NCBI RefSeq assembly: GCF_052115865.1
Contig: NZ_JBQKME010000001.1
Span: 186,001 to 250,000, forward strand
DNA from: Fundicoccus_A sp052115865
Lineage (GTDB): Bacteria; Bacillota; Bacilli; Lactobacillales; Aerococcaceae
DNA: 64,000 bases
Direction of reading: 5' to 3'
Positions 16,598-26,600 of this stretch are shown here, piece by piece; positions within the stretch are counted from its first letter, which is position 1, and each line of letters starts with the position of its first letter. The notes under the pieces were generated by a model, which saw nothing but the letters and a program-made list of their open reading frames with translations, ran no database searches and had not been told where the DNA came from. A program made the translations under genes and the position numbers.

Positions 16598-18529
16598 ATG
16601 AAAAAAGGATTTTTTATTAAAACAGGTTTGTTATTATCTTCAATGCTTGTTTTAGCAGCTTGTGGCGATTCAACTTCAACAACAGAATCTGTTTCATCAG
16701 AAGATGTTGCTGAAACAACAGAGGTTGTTGAAGAAGTTGAGGAAGAAGTAGAAGAAGATACAGAAACAACTGAAGAAGAAACAGACGCTGAAACGGAAGA
16801 AGATTCTGATACCGAAGAAGAAACTGAAAGTGAAGAAGTAGCCCAAATTGAAGGTCTACCTGCACCAGGCGATTTCTCTGAAGAAGTAGCAATGCAACTA
16901 TCAGGAGTTGTTACTAAAGGTAGAGCAGTGGATGATAACTGGGTTCAGTTACGTTTAGAAGAAATGTTTAACATTGATATTTCAAACGTCTTTACAGATA
17001 CTTGGAATTCACAAGAAACATCTATTTTAGTAGCTTCGAACGAATTACCTGATGTGTTTGCCTTTACTTCAGGTGGAATGACACCATTAGAGTTCTTCCA
17101 AGATGGCTTAACACGTTCAATTCCACATGATATGATTCGTTTGTATGCACCAAACTATGCAGCTATGTTAGATGAAGTTGATGCTGGTTTAGGTTGGCGT
17201 ATGAATACCGATCCAGAAAATCCAGATGCACACTTATCGCTAATTGGATATCAAGGACATACTGAAGGGATTGTTTGGGCACCAACCTTACGCATGGACT
17301 GGATGGAAAACTTAGGTATGGAAATTCCAGAAGATGCTGAGCCAATTGGAGATTCTGATGGTTACGAAAGAATTTATATGACCAGTCACTCATATACAAT
17401 TGAAGAGTTAGAAGAAATCTTAACTGCCTTTACCTACGATGATCCAGATGGAAATGGTCAAGATGATACATTTGGTTTGTTACCAGCTAACAATAACTTA
17501 AACTGGGGTCAAACATTATTTGGAGCTTTCGGTCTTGCTCCAGGTTATAACTTGATGGAAGATGGCGAGTTGACTTTACCGGTTGTATCAAACGCTTATA
17601 AAGAAGCATTACGTACATTTGCTGATTGGTATGAAAAAGGCTTGATTGACCCTGAGTGGACAACATTAGACGAAAGAACAGGTTGGGAAAAATATCAATC
17701 AGGTTCAATCGGATATTTCATCGCACAAAGAACTTACTTAGCTCAAGAAGCTTGGACAGATGGACGTGCACCTCAAAATATCTTAGAAGTGAATCCGGAT
17801 GCTAAATTATTAGTAACCAACCACGAAATTGGACCAAATGGTGATTCAGGACAACCGTCATACATGCCAGTTACTTTATTAGGTGACAATATGTATCTAA
17901 GCGCATCTGTAACAGATGAAGAATTAGCTCGTTTCTTACAAATGTTTGACTTCATGCATTATGGTGAAGAAGGTGTTTGGACTAAATATGGAATCCCTGG
18001 TGAGCACTCTGACTGGATGGCTGAAGAAGGAAACTCTACTTTAATTGTACGTCCAGAATTTGATGCAGAAGAAGGAGAAATGGGCTTCTGGAACTATAGC
18101 CATAGATCTTACTATAAAGAGCACTTAATTTGGTTAACACACGTTAAGACATTAGAATTAATGGACAAATTCTTTGCTAGACCAGACGTTGTAGAACAAT
18201 ACGCTATTCGTCCAGTACGTTGGGACTTATTCAATGAGACAGACCTAGCTGAAATTTCATCACGCTATGGTTCACAAATGGATACATTGGTTCAAGAGTT
18301 CCGTATGAATGGTATTACTGGCGTTATCGATATTGAAGCTGAGTGGGATAACTACGTACAAAGCTACATGGATAACGGTGGAGCATTAACACTTGAAGAG
18401 TATCTAAAAGCACCACTTGTAAGCGACTTGCGTGGTGTTGAAGAAGTTGAAGAAGAGGAAGCTGCTACTGAAACGGAAGATTTAGAAGAAGCGGATTCAG
18501 AAACAACAGAAGAAGAATCAGAAGAGTAA
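16598..18529 (+). CDS. Lipoprotein sugar-binding protein of the importer (LplA/YtcQ type) with acidic tails
   Basis: The signal peptide ends in a lipobox LVLAAC with lipidated Cys22, so it is anchored outside the membrane. Residues about 32-85 are an extremely acidic Glu/Asp/Thr linker, and the last about 30 residues are a second acidic tail. The core (about 90-610) is a large extracellular solute-binding fold of the LplA/YtcQ class, which serves oligosaccharide importers. At 643 residues it is longer than the usual 500-560, mainly because of the tails. A calcium-loop-like DDPDGNGQDDTFG lies mid-protein, as in relatives. The ligand is inferred from neighbours to be a mucin-type O-glycan. Confidence 0.9.
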   Translation: MKKGFFIKTGLLLSSMLVLAACGDSTSTTESVSSEDVAETTEVVEEVEEEVEEDTETTEEETDAETEEDSDTEEETESEEVAQIEGLPAPGDFSEEVAMQLSGVVTKGRAVDDNWVQLRLEEMFNIDISNVFTDTWNSQETSILVASNELPDVFAFTSGGMTPLEFFQDGLTRSIPHDMIRLYAPNYAAMLDEVDAGLGWRMNTDPENPDAHLSLIGYQGHTEGIVWAPTLRMDWMENLGMEIPEDAEPIGDSDGYERIYMTSHSYTIEELEEILTAFTYDDPDGNGQDDTFGLLPANNNLNWGQTLFGAFGLAPGYNLMEDGELTLPVVSNAYKEALRTFADWYEKGLIDPEWTTLDERTGWEKYQSGSIGYFIAQRTYLAQEAWTDGRAPQNILEVNPDAKLLVTNHEIGPNGDSGQPSYMPVTLLGDNMYLSASVTDEELARFLQMFDFMHYGEEGVWTKYGIPGEHSDWMAEEGNSTLIVRPEFDAEEGEMGFWNYSHRSYYKEHLIWLTHVKTLELMDKFFARPDVVEQYAIRPVRWDLFNETDLAEISSRYGSQMDTLVQEFRMNGITGVIDIEAEWDNYVQSYMDNGGALTLEEYLKAPLVSDLRGVEEVEEEEAATETEDLEEADSETTEEESEE

Positions 18530-18609
18530 TGCTTTGGCATTAAGCTTTGATTTTATAGCAGTGTTGTGTTAATTTTTATGACAAAGATTGCCGCAAATTA
18601 ACTTATATT

Positions 18610-18643
18610 AGGCAGAAGATCATTATGACCTTCTGCCTTTTAT
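18610..18643 (+). terminator. Terminator after the binding-protein gene
   Basis: AGGCAGAAG / CTTCTGCCT stem followed by TTTATTG. It probably allows high expression of the importer relative to the enzyme genes downstream. Confidence 0.75.
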
Positions 18644-18687
18644 TGATTTATAGTCACTTTGAATCGCTAGAAGTAGGGAGCTTGTAA

Positions 18688-20529
18688 ATGAAAACTGATA
18701 CACACCAAAACACGAACGATGAATGGGTCACAAATTATTCCACCCCATTAAATCAAACCTTAATCAATGACTTATTAGATGATACAAAAATCAATTCTTG
18801 GTTATTTTTAGGAGGCAAAGAAACACAGCCGGACTTCAACCAGCTGGGGTTTGCTCGTAATTATATTGGACATTTTGAAGAAGCTTACCGCTGGCAATAC
18901 ATTACTGAAAATGAACGCAGCCGCGAACGTTTTGTTATTAACGGTGGGAAAACAGGTCAAAACTTAGCAGATGTTGTCGCAAATTGGCAAGCTAAAACTA
19001 AAGCGTACGATCACAAGGTAACAGCTTATTTATTTGGCGCTGAAGATGAAGCTCTCTATGCAAACAATGCCACACAGCTAGAAGAAGATCTTCATCAATT
19101 AGCAGAATTAGCCTTAGCCCAAAGAAATCATACAGGTGTTTTAGTCTTACAATTGCCGTTCTATCGCAATTTAAGAAATCTAGTATTACAAGCCATCAAT
19201 AGCTTAGGGCAAACACAAAAAGACCACCTTATCATAGTGGATCATTTTATTCTGAGCCAAGACGAAAATTGGATGGAAGCTTTGACTTTAGACGGTGATT
19301 TGAATACCATAGGACATTTGCGTCTGGCCAAACACCTGCTCAAAACTGTTTTTGGCTTCCATCAAAATGTGTTGACTTATAGCGGATTAAAAGCGACTCA
19401 AATCAAGAATAATCCTTTGGATTCGGTCCATCCACACTATCAACAAAATGCGGTAGCCCATAGCCAAGCCATTCAACTACTCATCCAAAGTAAGCAACCG
19501 CTTAAATGGTTATTTATGGGCGATTCGATTACTCACGGCGCGTTGCATACCGATGGCTACGAAAGTGTGCCCCAACTATTTGAAAAGTTTTTACACCATG
19601 ATTTAGAGCGACCGGATGATTTAGTCTTTAATATGGCCGTAAGTGGCGCAACAACATTGTCAACTTTAAAAGCAATCGATGAACGTTTTGACGCCATCCA
19701 AGCAGATATTGTCATCTTAATGCTCGGTACCAATGACCTCAAGTTTTTTGAAACGAGTCAGGAATACGAACACAACTACCGTTTGCTGCTCGATCACATT
19801 CAAGCGCGTCAGCTACCTCTTGTTCTGCGTTCGCTGACCCCAGCTTTCAAAGAAGATTGGCTGTCATTAGACGACAAACTTAACGACTATTACGAGATCA
19901 CACAAAAGTTAGCCCATGAATATCAAGCCGCTTTTGTCGACCAACTGCATATTTTTGAAAACCTTTTAAACCAATATCCCTACTTACGCCTACCATATTA
20001 TGGGATGTTTAATGATGGGATTCACCCAGCCTTTAGAGGTCAAATGCTGATGGCAAAGCAACTTGTTTCATCTTTAGGAATAGCTAAACCAAACCATCAT
20101 CTGATGCAACTCGACTTCTCATTGGAATTTAATGAACATAATGTCAAAGAATCATTGAAAAGTAAAATCATTAACGATAGTATTCACATAGATGCTCAAG
20201 AAATCGTTTTACAAATTAATGATTACCAAAAATCATATGCAAAATCGAATGAAATAAAATCAACACGACCGCATATGGTAGCCTTACCAGAAGGCATGAT
20301 TGAATCCGTTAAACAATGGTCAAACCATATGGCAGCAACAGCCATCGGCGACCTAACTGTTGTCGTAACGACAGCCAATCAATCATCAATGACTATTAAG
20401 CTGTCAGACCAACTTGATATACCTTTGAGTCTGTTTCAAGCTGAAAAGCTCACATTGACGGTCTATGCCTATGCACGAAAATTTGCGGAACGATATTGCT
20501 TAAGTGTCGAATTAAATCAAGGAGGCTAG
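18688..20529 (+). CDS. SGNH/GDSL-type esterase, two-domain
   Basis: A 613-residue protein without signal peptide. The catalytic SGNH domain lies in the middle: block I GDSITHG with nucleophile Ser280, block III GTNDLKF, and block V DGIHP with Asp443 and His446. Residues 1-260 look like a diverged second SGNH-type domain (WLFLGGKETQ, INGGKTGQNL) without a serine motif. About 130 C-terminal residues are beta-rich. In this locus an O-acetyl esterase acting on acetylated sialic acid or other sugar esters is the best guess, but specificity is inferred. It ends 1 base before the GH2 gene, so the two are tightly coupled. Confidence 0.8.
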   Translation: MKTDTHQNTNDEWVTNYSTPLNQTLINDLLDDTKINSWLFLGGKETQPDFNQLGFARNYIGHFEEAYRWQYITENERSRERFVINGGKTGQNLADVVANWQAKTKAYDHKVTAYLFGAEDEALYANNATQLEEDLHQLAELALAQRNHTGVLVLQLPFYRNLRNLVLQAINSLGQTQKDHLIIVDHFILSQDENWMEALTLDGDLNTIGHLRLAKHLLKTVFGFHQNVLTYSGLKATQIKNNPLDSVHPHYQQNAVAHSQAIQLLIQSKQPLKWLFMGDSITHGALHTDGYESVPQLFEKFLHHDLERPDDLVFNMAVSGATTLSTLKAIDERFDAIQADIVILMLGTNDLKFFETSQEYEHNYRLLLDHIQARQLPLVLRSLTPAFKEDWLSLDDKLNDYYEITQKLAHEYQAAFVDQLHIFENLLNQYPYLRLPYYGMFNDGIHPAFRGQMLMAKQLVSSLGIAKPNHHLMQLDFSLEFNEHNVKESLKSKIINDSIHIDAQEIVLQINDYQKSYAKSNEIKSTRPHMVALPEGMIESVKQWSNHMAATAIGDLTVVVTTANQSSMTIKLSDQLDIPLSLFQAEKLTLTVYAYARKFAERYCLSVELNQGG

Positions 20530-20530
20530 T

Positions 20531-23500
20531 ATGTTAATTCCTAATTATTTTGAAGATCCAAATGTTTTTGAGGTAAATAACCTTCCACGACGCAATTATT
20601 TTATTACTTATGATTCAGTAGAAGAAGCCAAAAATTCTACCAACCGCCGTCAATCCAGTCGTTATATGGATTTAAATGGTCAATGGAAATTCCGTTATTT
20701 TGAAAATGTTCGTGCCATTGAAGAAGAGTATTGGTTAGATGCTGATGTAGAAGAAATGGTGGATATGACAGTGCCATCTGCTTGGCAAATGGCCGGCTAT
20801 GATCAAATCCAATACACCAATTTTGAGTATCCGATTCCTTATAATCCACCTTTTGTCCCATTTGAGAACCCTGCAGGTTTATACAAACGGGTCATTCATG
20901 TAGATGAATTAGCAGCTGATAAGGACTACCACCTCCATTTTGAAGGTGTCGACAGTGCTTTCTATGTTTGGCTTAACGGAGAATTTGTGGGCTATAGTCA
21001 AATCTCCCACAGCAACACTGAATTTGATTTAACGGCCTTTTTGCACCCAGGTGATAATCATTTATCTGTATTAGTTCTGAAATGGTCACATGGAACTTAT
21101 TTAGAAGACCAAGATAAATACCGTTTTTCGGGAATTTTCCGGGATGTATACTTATTAACGCGCCAGAAAGAACGAGTTAATCAGTATAAAATCGAAACAA
21201 CCGTAGCTGAAGATTTATCTCAAGCGGTTTTAAATGTTAACTTCCAAGATGTCCAATTAAATTCCGAAATTACTTTGACTTTATTAGATGCTGAACATCA
21301 AGTGGTTGGTGAAAATACAGCTAAAGGAGAAGCAGAGGTATTTATTAAAGTAGATAATCCTGCCTTATGGAATGCGGAAAATCCTTACTTGTATGTTTTA
21401 CTCATTCAAACGGAGGGTGAAGTGATCAGACAAGAAGTTGGTTTAAGACAAATTGACATTAAAGGTACGCAATTTTGTGTCAACCACCAGCCAATTCGGA
21501 TGATTGGGGTTAACCACCACGATACGCATCCAAATAATGGGCCAACGGTTACTTTAGCAGAGCAGGAACACGACTTGCGCTTGATGAAGTCCTTAAATAT
21601 GAACAGTGTACGGACGGCGCATTATCCTAAAACGGCTGAGTTTTACGAATTATGTGACCGGATTGGTTTGTATGTTATGAGTGAAGCGGATATTGAAGCG
21701 CACGGAGTGGTCGCTTTAAAAGGATCTTATGATGATGATATTTATGACACGATTTCAGATGATCCAGCTTATAGCGCTGCTTTCGTTGATCGCATGGACG
21801 CTAGCATGGTTCCTTTTATGAATTATCCTTCTATAGTCATGTGGTCAGGTGGGAATGAATCTGGATTTGGTGTAGCCGTTATTAAGCAGTTAGAACATGC
21901 GCGTAGTTTGGACACAACGCGTCCATTACACCAAGAATCTTATTTCTACCGCAACCGTAAAAAAGATTTTGATGATACTTATATTGATGTTTGGAGCCGG
22001 ATGTATCCAAGTTTTGATCAAATGGACGCCTTATACTTTAAACGCGATTCTGATGACATTGGAACAGAAGGTCGCAAAGGCCGCGATGCTTACGTCGATG
22101 ATTATGGTGAAGTCATTGACCGCCCATTCTTACTGTGTGAATATGCACATGCGATGGGGAATGGACCAGGAGACTTAGCTGATTACTATGACTATATGAT
22201 GCAATATCCAGCTTTTGTCGGGTTGTTTTTATGGGAATGGGCTGACCACGCTGTCAACTTGAAACATGATCAACCGGAAGAAGAAGCGATTTATCGTTAC
22301 GGTGGGGACTTTGGCGAATACCCGCATATGGGGAATTTCTGTGTGGATGGGATAGTTGACCCTGACCGCCGCTTGCATACTGGGGCCTTGGAGCACCGAC
22401 AAGTTTTCCGCCGTGTCCGCTTAACCGATTTTACAGATCAAAAATTAACGGTCATAAACCATTATGAATTCAGCAAACTTTCGCAACGTGTCGGCTTTAT
22501 GCTAGAAGTTTATGGGCTCGATGGCAAGCTAATGGACATGGTTGAATTAGACTTCCCAGATGCGGGACCAAATGAGACCAGTACATATGATTTAAGCGAC
22601 CATGACCTTGATTTGACTACAATCGGAAGTTTACGACTCGTATACTTAGCCATTGAAGATGAATCTGATTTAGGTTTTGATGCGATTGATATCCAAGCCA
22701 TGACGCTTGAAGCAGTTGAAAATCCGACCGCATCCTTGTCTTATAGCGAATCACTTGTTGAACAAACCATTCATGTGGGCGAAGACACCAGCTTTACCTT
22801 CAGCCAAGGAACAGCTGCTTTAAACCAAATCGTCTACAAAGGTGAAAATCTTTTAGAAAAAGCCAGTCGTTGGACGGTATGGCGTGCCCCAATGGATAAT
22901 GACCGCTTTGTGGCAAATTCTTGGCGCTCATTTAACTACCATCACACACAAATTTTTGTCAAAGACTTTACGGTGGATGAGAGCGAAGAAGCCATCAGCA
23001 TTACTTACCAGGCAAATCTAACCGCGATTGCCCGTCCAAAGATTTTAGATTTAACGATTACTTATACGGTAAATCAAAAGGGCGAGCTAGAAGTTTCTGT
23101 CGATGCAGTTCGCAATACCGACTTGCCGTTCCTGCCACGTTTTGGTTTGGAATTGCCATTGAAAAACCAATTCAACTATGCTGACTATATTGGGAATGGA
23201 CCGCACGAAAGCTATGAGGATAAGCACCACTTAAGCTATTACGGTCGCTTTAGCGGATCAATCGAAGATTTCTACGAGCCACATATTAAGCCGCAAGAAA
23301 ATGGTGCTCGTAACCGAACCACACAAATCAAGCTATTCGGTGACACCAGCCAGATATTCGTCAACACAACTGATGAAGCAGGCATTTCCTTTAATTTCAC
23401 CGCCTATTCTGCTGACCAGCTGACGCAAATGCCACACCGCGACAAGCTGACCGCCGAGGCTAGCCACTACCTTTACCTTGATGCGCGCCAAAGCGGGGTG

Positions 23501-23614
23501 GGAAGCAATTCAAACGGTCCCGAACTTTTAAATAAATATCGCTTAGAAGACCCACGTTTCAGCTACAACTTTAACTTATCTATTAGTGATCTTGCTTTAG
23601 AAAATGAATTTTAG
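20531..23614 (+). CDS. GH2 beta-galactosidase (LacZ type)
   Basis: A 1027-residue protein with the complete LacZ layout: jelly roll (residues 30-210), Ig-like domain, TIM barrel, and C-terminal domain 5. The acid/base glutamate is Glu443 in GGNESGFG and the nucleophile is Glu537 in LCEYAHAMGN, the latter at the same number as in E. coli LacZ. There is no signal peptide, so it acts in the cytoplasm. In this locus it would remove beta-linked galactose, for example from the Gal-beta-1,3-GalNAc released by the GH101 enzyme next door. The ribosome site GGAGG overlaps the end of the esterase gene. Confidence 0.92.
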   Translation: MLIPNYFEDPNVFEVNNLPRRNYFITYDSVEEAKNSTNRRQSSRYMDLNGQWKFRYFENVRAIEEEYWLDADVEEMVDMTVPSAWQMAGYDQIQYTNFEYPIPYNPPFVPFENPAGLYKRVIHVDELAADKDYHLHFEGVDSAFYVWLNGEFVGYSQISHSNTEFDLTAFLHPGDNHLSVLVLKWSHGTYLEDQDKYRFSGIFRDVYLLTRQKERVNQYKIETTVAEDLSQAVLNVNFQDVQLNSEITLTLLDAEHQVVGENTAKGEAEVFIKVDNPALWNAENPYLYVLLIQTEGEVIRQEVGLRQIDIKGTQFCVNHQPIRMIGVNHHDTHPNNGPTVTLAEQEHDLRLMKSLNMNSVRTAHYPKTAEFYELCDRIGLYVMSEADIEAHGVVALKGSYDDDIYDTISDDPAYSAAFVDRMDASMVPFMNYPSIVMWSGGNESGFGVAVIKQLEHARSLDTTRPLHQESYFYRNRKKDFDDTYIDVWSRMYPSFDQMDALYFKRDSDDIGTEGRKGRDAYVDDYGEVIDRPFLLCEYAHAMGNGPGDLADYYDYMMQYPAFVGLFLWEWADHAVNLKHDQPEEEAIYRYGGDFGEYPHMGNFCVDGIVDPDRRLHTGALEHRQVFRRVRLTDFTDQKLTVINHYEFSKLSQRVGFMLEVYGLDGKLMDMVELDFPDAGPNETSTYDLSDHDLDLTTIGSLRLVYLAIEDESDLGFDAIDIQAMTLEAVENPTASLSYSESLVEQTIHVGEDTSFTFSQGTAALNQIVYKGENLLEKASRWTVWRAPMDNDRFVANSWRSFNYHHTQIFVKDFTVDESEEAISITYQANLTAIARPKILDLTITYTVNQKGELEVSVDAVRNTDLPFLPRFGLELPLKNQFNYADYIGNGPHESYEDKHHLSYYGRFSGSIEDFYEPHIKPQENGARNRTTQIKLFGDTSQIFVNTTDEAGISFNFTAYSADQLTQMPHRDKLTAEASHYLYLDARQSGVGSNSNGPELLNKYRLEDPRFSYNFNLSISDLALENEF

Positions 23615-23627
23615 TTAGTTTTTTATT

Positions 23628-23661
23628 AAGGGATAATTTTTCGAATTATCCCTTAAATTTT
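23628..23661 (+). terminator. Attenuating terminator between GH2 and GH101 genes
   Basis: AAGGGATAAT / ATTATCCCTT stem with a short T-rich tail (AAATTTTAG). The tail is weak, so some read-through into the GH101 gene is likely. Confidence 0.6.
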
Positions 23662-23683
23662 AGATGTTGAGAGGAGTATACAA

Positions 23684-26600
23684 TTGTCAAAATGGAAAAC
23701 ATTGCCCAACAACGCAGGAAATAGTTCACAAAAAAATATCGCTGACCACCGCTATCAAGTTTTAAGTTCGACCTTTTCAAATAATCTCGATGATAAGGCG
23801 GCTCTTTTTGAAAACACTGCTGTTCAAATGGCAGCTACAGATAGCACCAGCTTAAGCTTTAATCTAATTGATTTATCAACGTCTGAAGACCGTCATTTCG
23901 GTATTTTGTTGCATGATGGAGGACCCAAGCGATATTTATTAGTGGGATATAATGCTAAGCAATGGTTTTGGGAGTACAAAACACCGCAGACAGAACGCAA
24001 AACCGTTTTAGATCTGGCGCCACCAAAGTTGGAAGAAGCCTTTAAATTAAGCGTCAACTTGAAGCAAGATGGGCAGTTGAACTTGTTGTTGGACGACCAA
24101 AATTTGGTGGACAATGCCAATATACCGGCGGAAGTTATGCAAGACTTAGTGCAGTCGCGCCAAGTTTACTTGAAATTAGGAACCAGTGGCTTGAACCGAA
24201 CAACGGTTGGGGTACTGGAAAAAGTTGAAGAACGGGACTGGTCAAAAGAGCCGGTTCAAAGCGGACCTGAAGTGGATGACACGGCGGTTGTCTATGATGA
24301 GTTAGATTCCGGCCAGATGGTTGCGGTTATTGACACAGCTTTTCCAAGGGTGCGAGAATATCATTATGCAGGCCATACTTTGTTTGGCCAAGTGAAGCCT
24401 TTGACAGCGATGGCTATTAACGGCCATGCGGTAGTGCCGAAGGTGACTTATAAAAAATTAGACGCTGCAACTGCTCAATATGTGTTGGAAGTGGTAGAGG
24501 CTGAATATAATTTAGATCTTGTCTTGATGGTGCAGCTTAAAGTAGAAGGCAAGATCTTGCATTTTGATGTGACGGATATTCAAAATAAGCATGCGGTAAA
24601 AGCAGGCGAATTGTTGGAAGATGTGTCTCAATTAGTAGAACAAATTAGTTTCCCAGAAAACTATTTAGTATCCGTTGTCAGCGATCAAGCCGGGGCTAAT
24701 TATGCAGGTTCTGCCATGTCCAATGACACGCATCATAGCGGTGACCGTTTTATGGATGTGGTCAATCCAATGGCAGACTTAGATGAAGGCATTATGTATG
24801 CTTTTGTTGGACACGAACAGTTGGCAGCAGGGGTCTGGAGTAATTCCCAATACAGCCATGGGGGGAAAACAGAAGATTATACCCGCTTGACGGCACAAAA
24901 ACAGACGCTGGGACAAAGCAATTATATTGGCATTGCCAGTTCCCCATGGATTTATGAGACGGCTTATCGTTATCAAAACGAATTGGCAGACAAAGCCTCA
25001 TTTATTGTTAATCCAGACCATACTTTAGAATTGCCGTCTGCCCGCGTTGTGCTGACGACTGATCTAAATGGGGATGGCAAGGTTGACTGGCAAGATGCAG
25101 CGATTGCTTATCGTGATATTATGCATCATCCGTTCGGCGCCGACCAAACACCTGACTTAGTAGGTTACCGGATTGCGATGAACTTTGGTTCGCAAGCCCA
25201 AAACCCGTTTTTAACCACCTTAGATGAAATCAAAAAAGTCTACTTGCAAACGGATGGATTAGAACAAGCTGTGATGCTAAAAGGTTACGGGAACGAAGGT
25301 CATGACTCTGGGCATTTGAACTATAAAGATATCGGTCAGCGAATGGGCGGCGTTGATGACTTTAGGTATTTATTAAAAGAAGGAAAAAAGTTAGGTGCCA
25401 ATATTGGTTTGCATGTGAATGCTTCGGAAACGTATCCGGAGTCGCCTTACTTTGAACCGGACCGCTTGCGAAAAGATTCGAAAGGTCAATACCATTACGG
25501 CTGGAATTGGTTGGACCAAGCCATCAACATTGATAGTGCCTACGATTTGGCGCATGGCCGCTATGACCGTTTCAAGGATTTGAAGGATGTTGTCGGCGAT
25601 GACTTGAATTACTTGTATGTCGATGTCTGGGGCAACCACCAGTCAGGCGACGAGCGTGCTTGGGCGACCCACCAATTGTCGAAAGAAATTAATTCCCTGG
25701 GCTGGCGTGTGGCTTACGAGTGGGGGCATGCAGGCGAGTATGATGCCACTTTTCATCACTGGGCAGTTGACCAGCCTTATGGCGGCTATGCCTTCAAGGG
25801 AATCAACTCGACCATTGCCCGCTTTATCCGTAACAACCAAAAAGACGCTTGGGTTGCTGACTATCCCCGTTACGGTGGCGCTGCCGTAACCCCTCTTCTG
25901 GGCGGTTATGTGCTGAATGATTTCGAAGGTTGGCAAGGTCGCAGCAATTACCAGTCTTATTTGGATACCTTGTTTGCGGTCAACCTCCCAACTAAATATC
26001 TCCAACACTTCACTGTGGCAGAAGTTCAATTTGGTGAAGCTGTAGCGATGACCGACAATGGTGAAAGTTATGAGTGGACTCCTGAAATGTACATGCGTTT
26101 GGAGAATGCTGCAGGCGATGTGGTTGAAATCCGCCGGATGTCGAATGATGTGGACAGTGCAGACTATCGTATCCGTGAAATCCGCCTGAACGGGGAAGTC
26201 GTGCTATTGGGCGATACTTATTTAATCCCTTGGCCTGACACAAATAAATACTACTACTACTCAGGGGTAGCCCGTGAAGTTGAAGCAGATGAGCGTTTAG
26301 CAGGCAATGGCGTGCGGGAAGATCCAACGGATGATGCAGCAGTGACTGTAGCTAGTTCAAAGGCAGAAGAAAGTCGAGTGATGCCGTGGACCTTACCTCA
26401 AGCCTTGGCTGGGAAGAAGTTATTTATTTATGAATTGACCCCACAAGGGAAGGCGAATGAGCTGGTGGTCGAAAGTGGGGAGATGTTGGATGTGGATTTG
26501 GCGCGCAATACGCCTTATGTGATTTATTTGGAAGCGCAAGAGCAGGAAAGGGTTGAGTGGAGTGCGGGATCACATCTGGTAGATACAGGCTTTAATAGCG

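Noticed and set aside
16617..16892. Leucine-rich minus-strand frame opposite the lipoprotein start
   Set aside because: It is the mirror of the Glu-rich linker codons and has no start signal.
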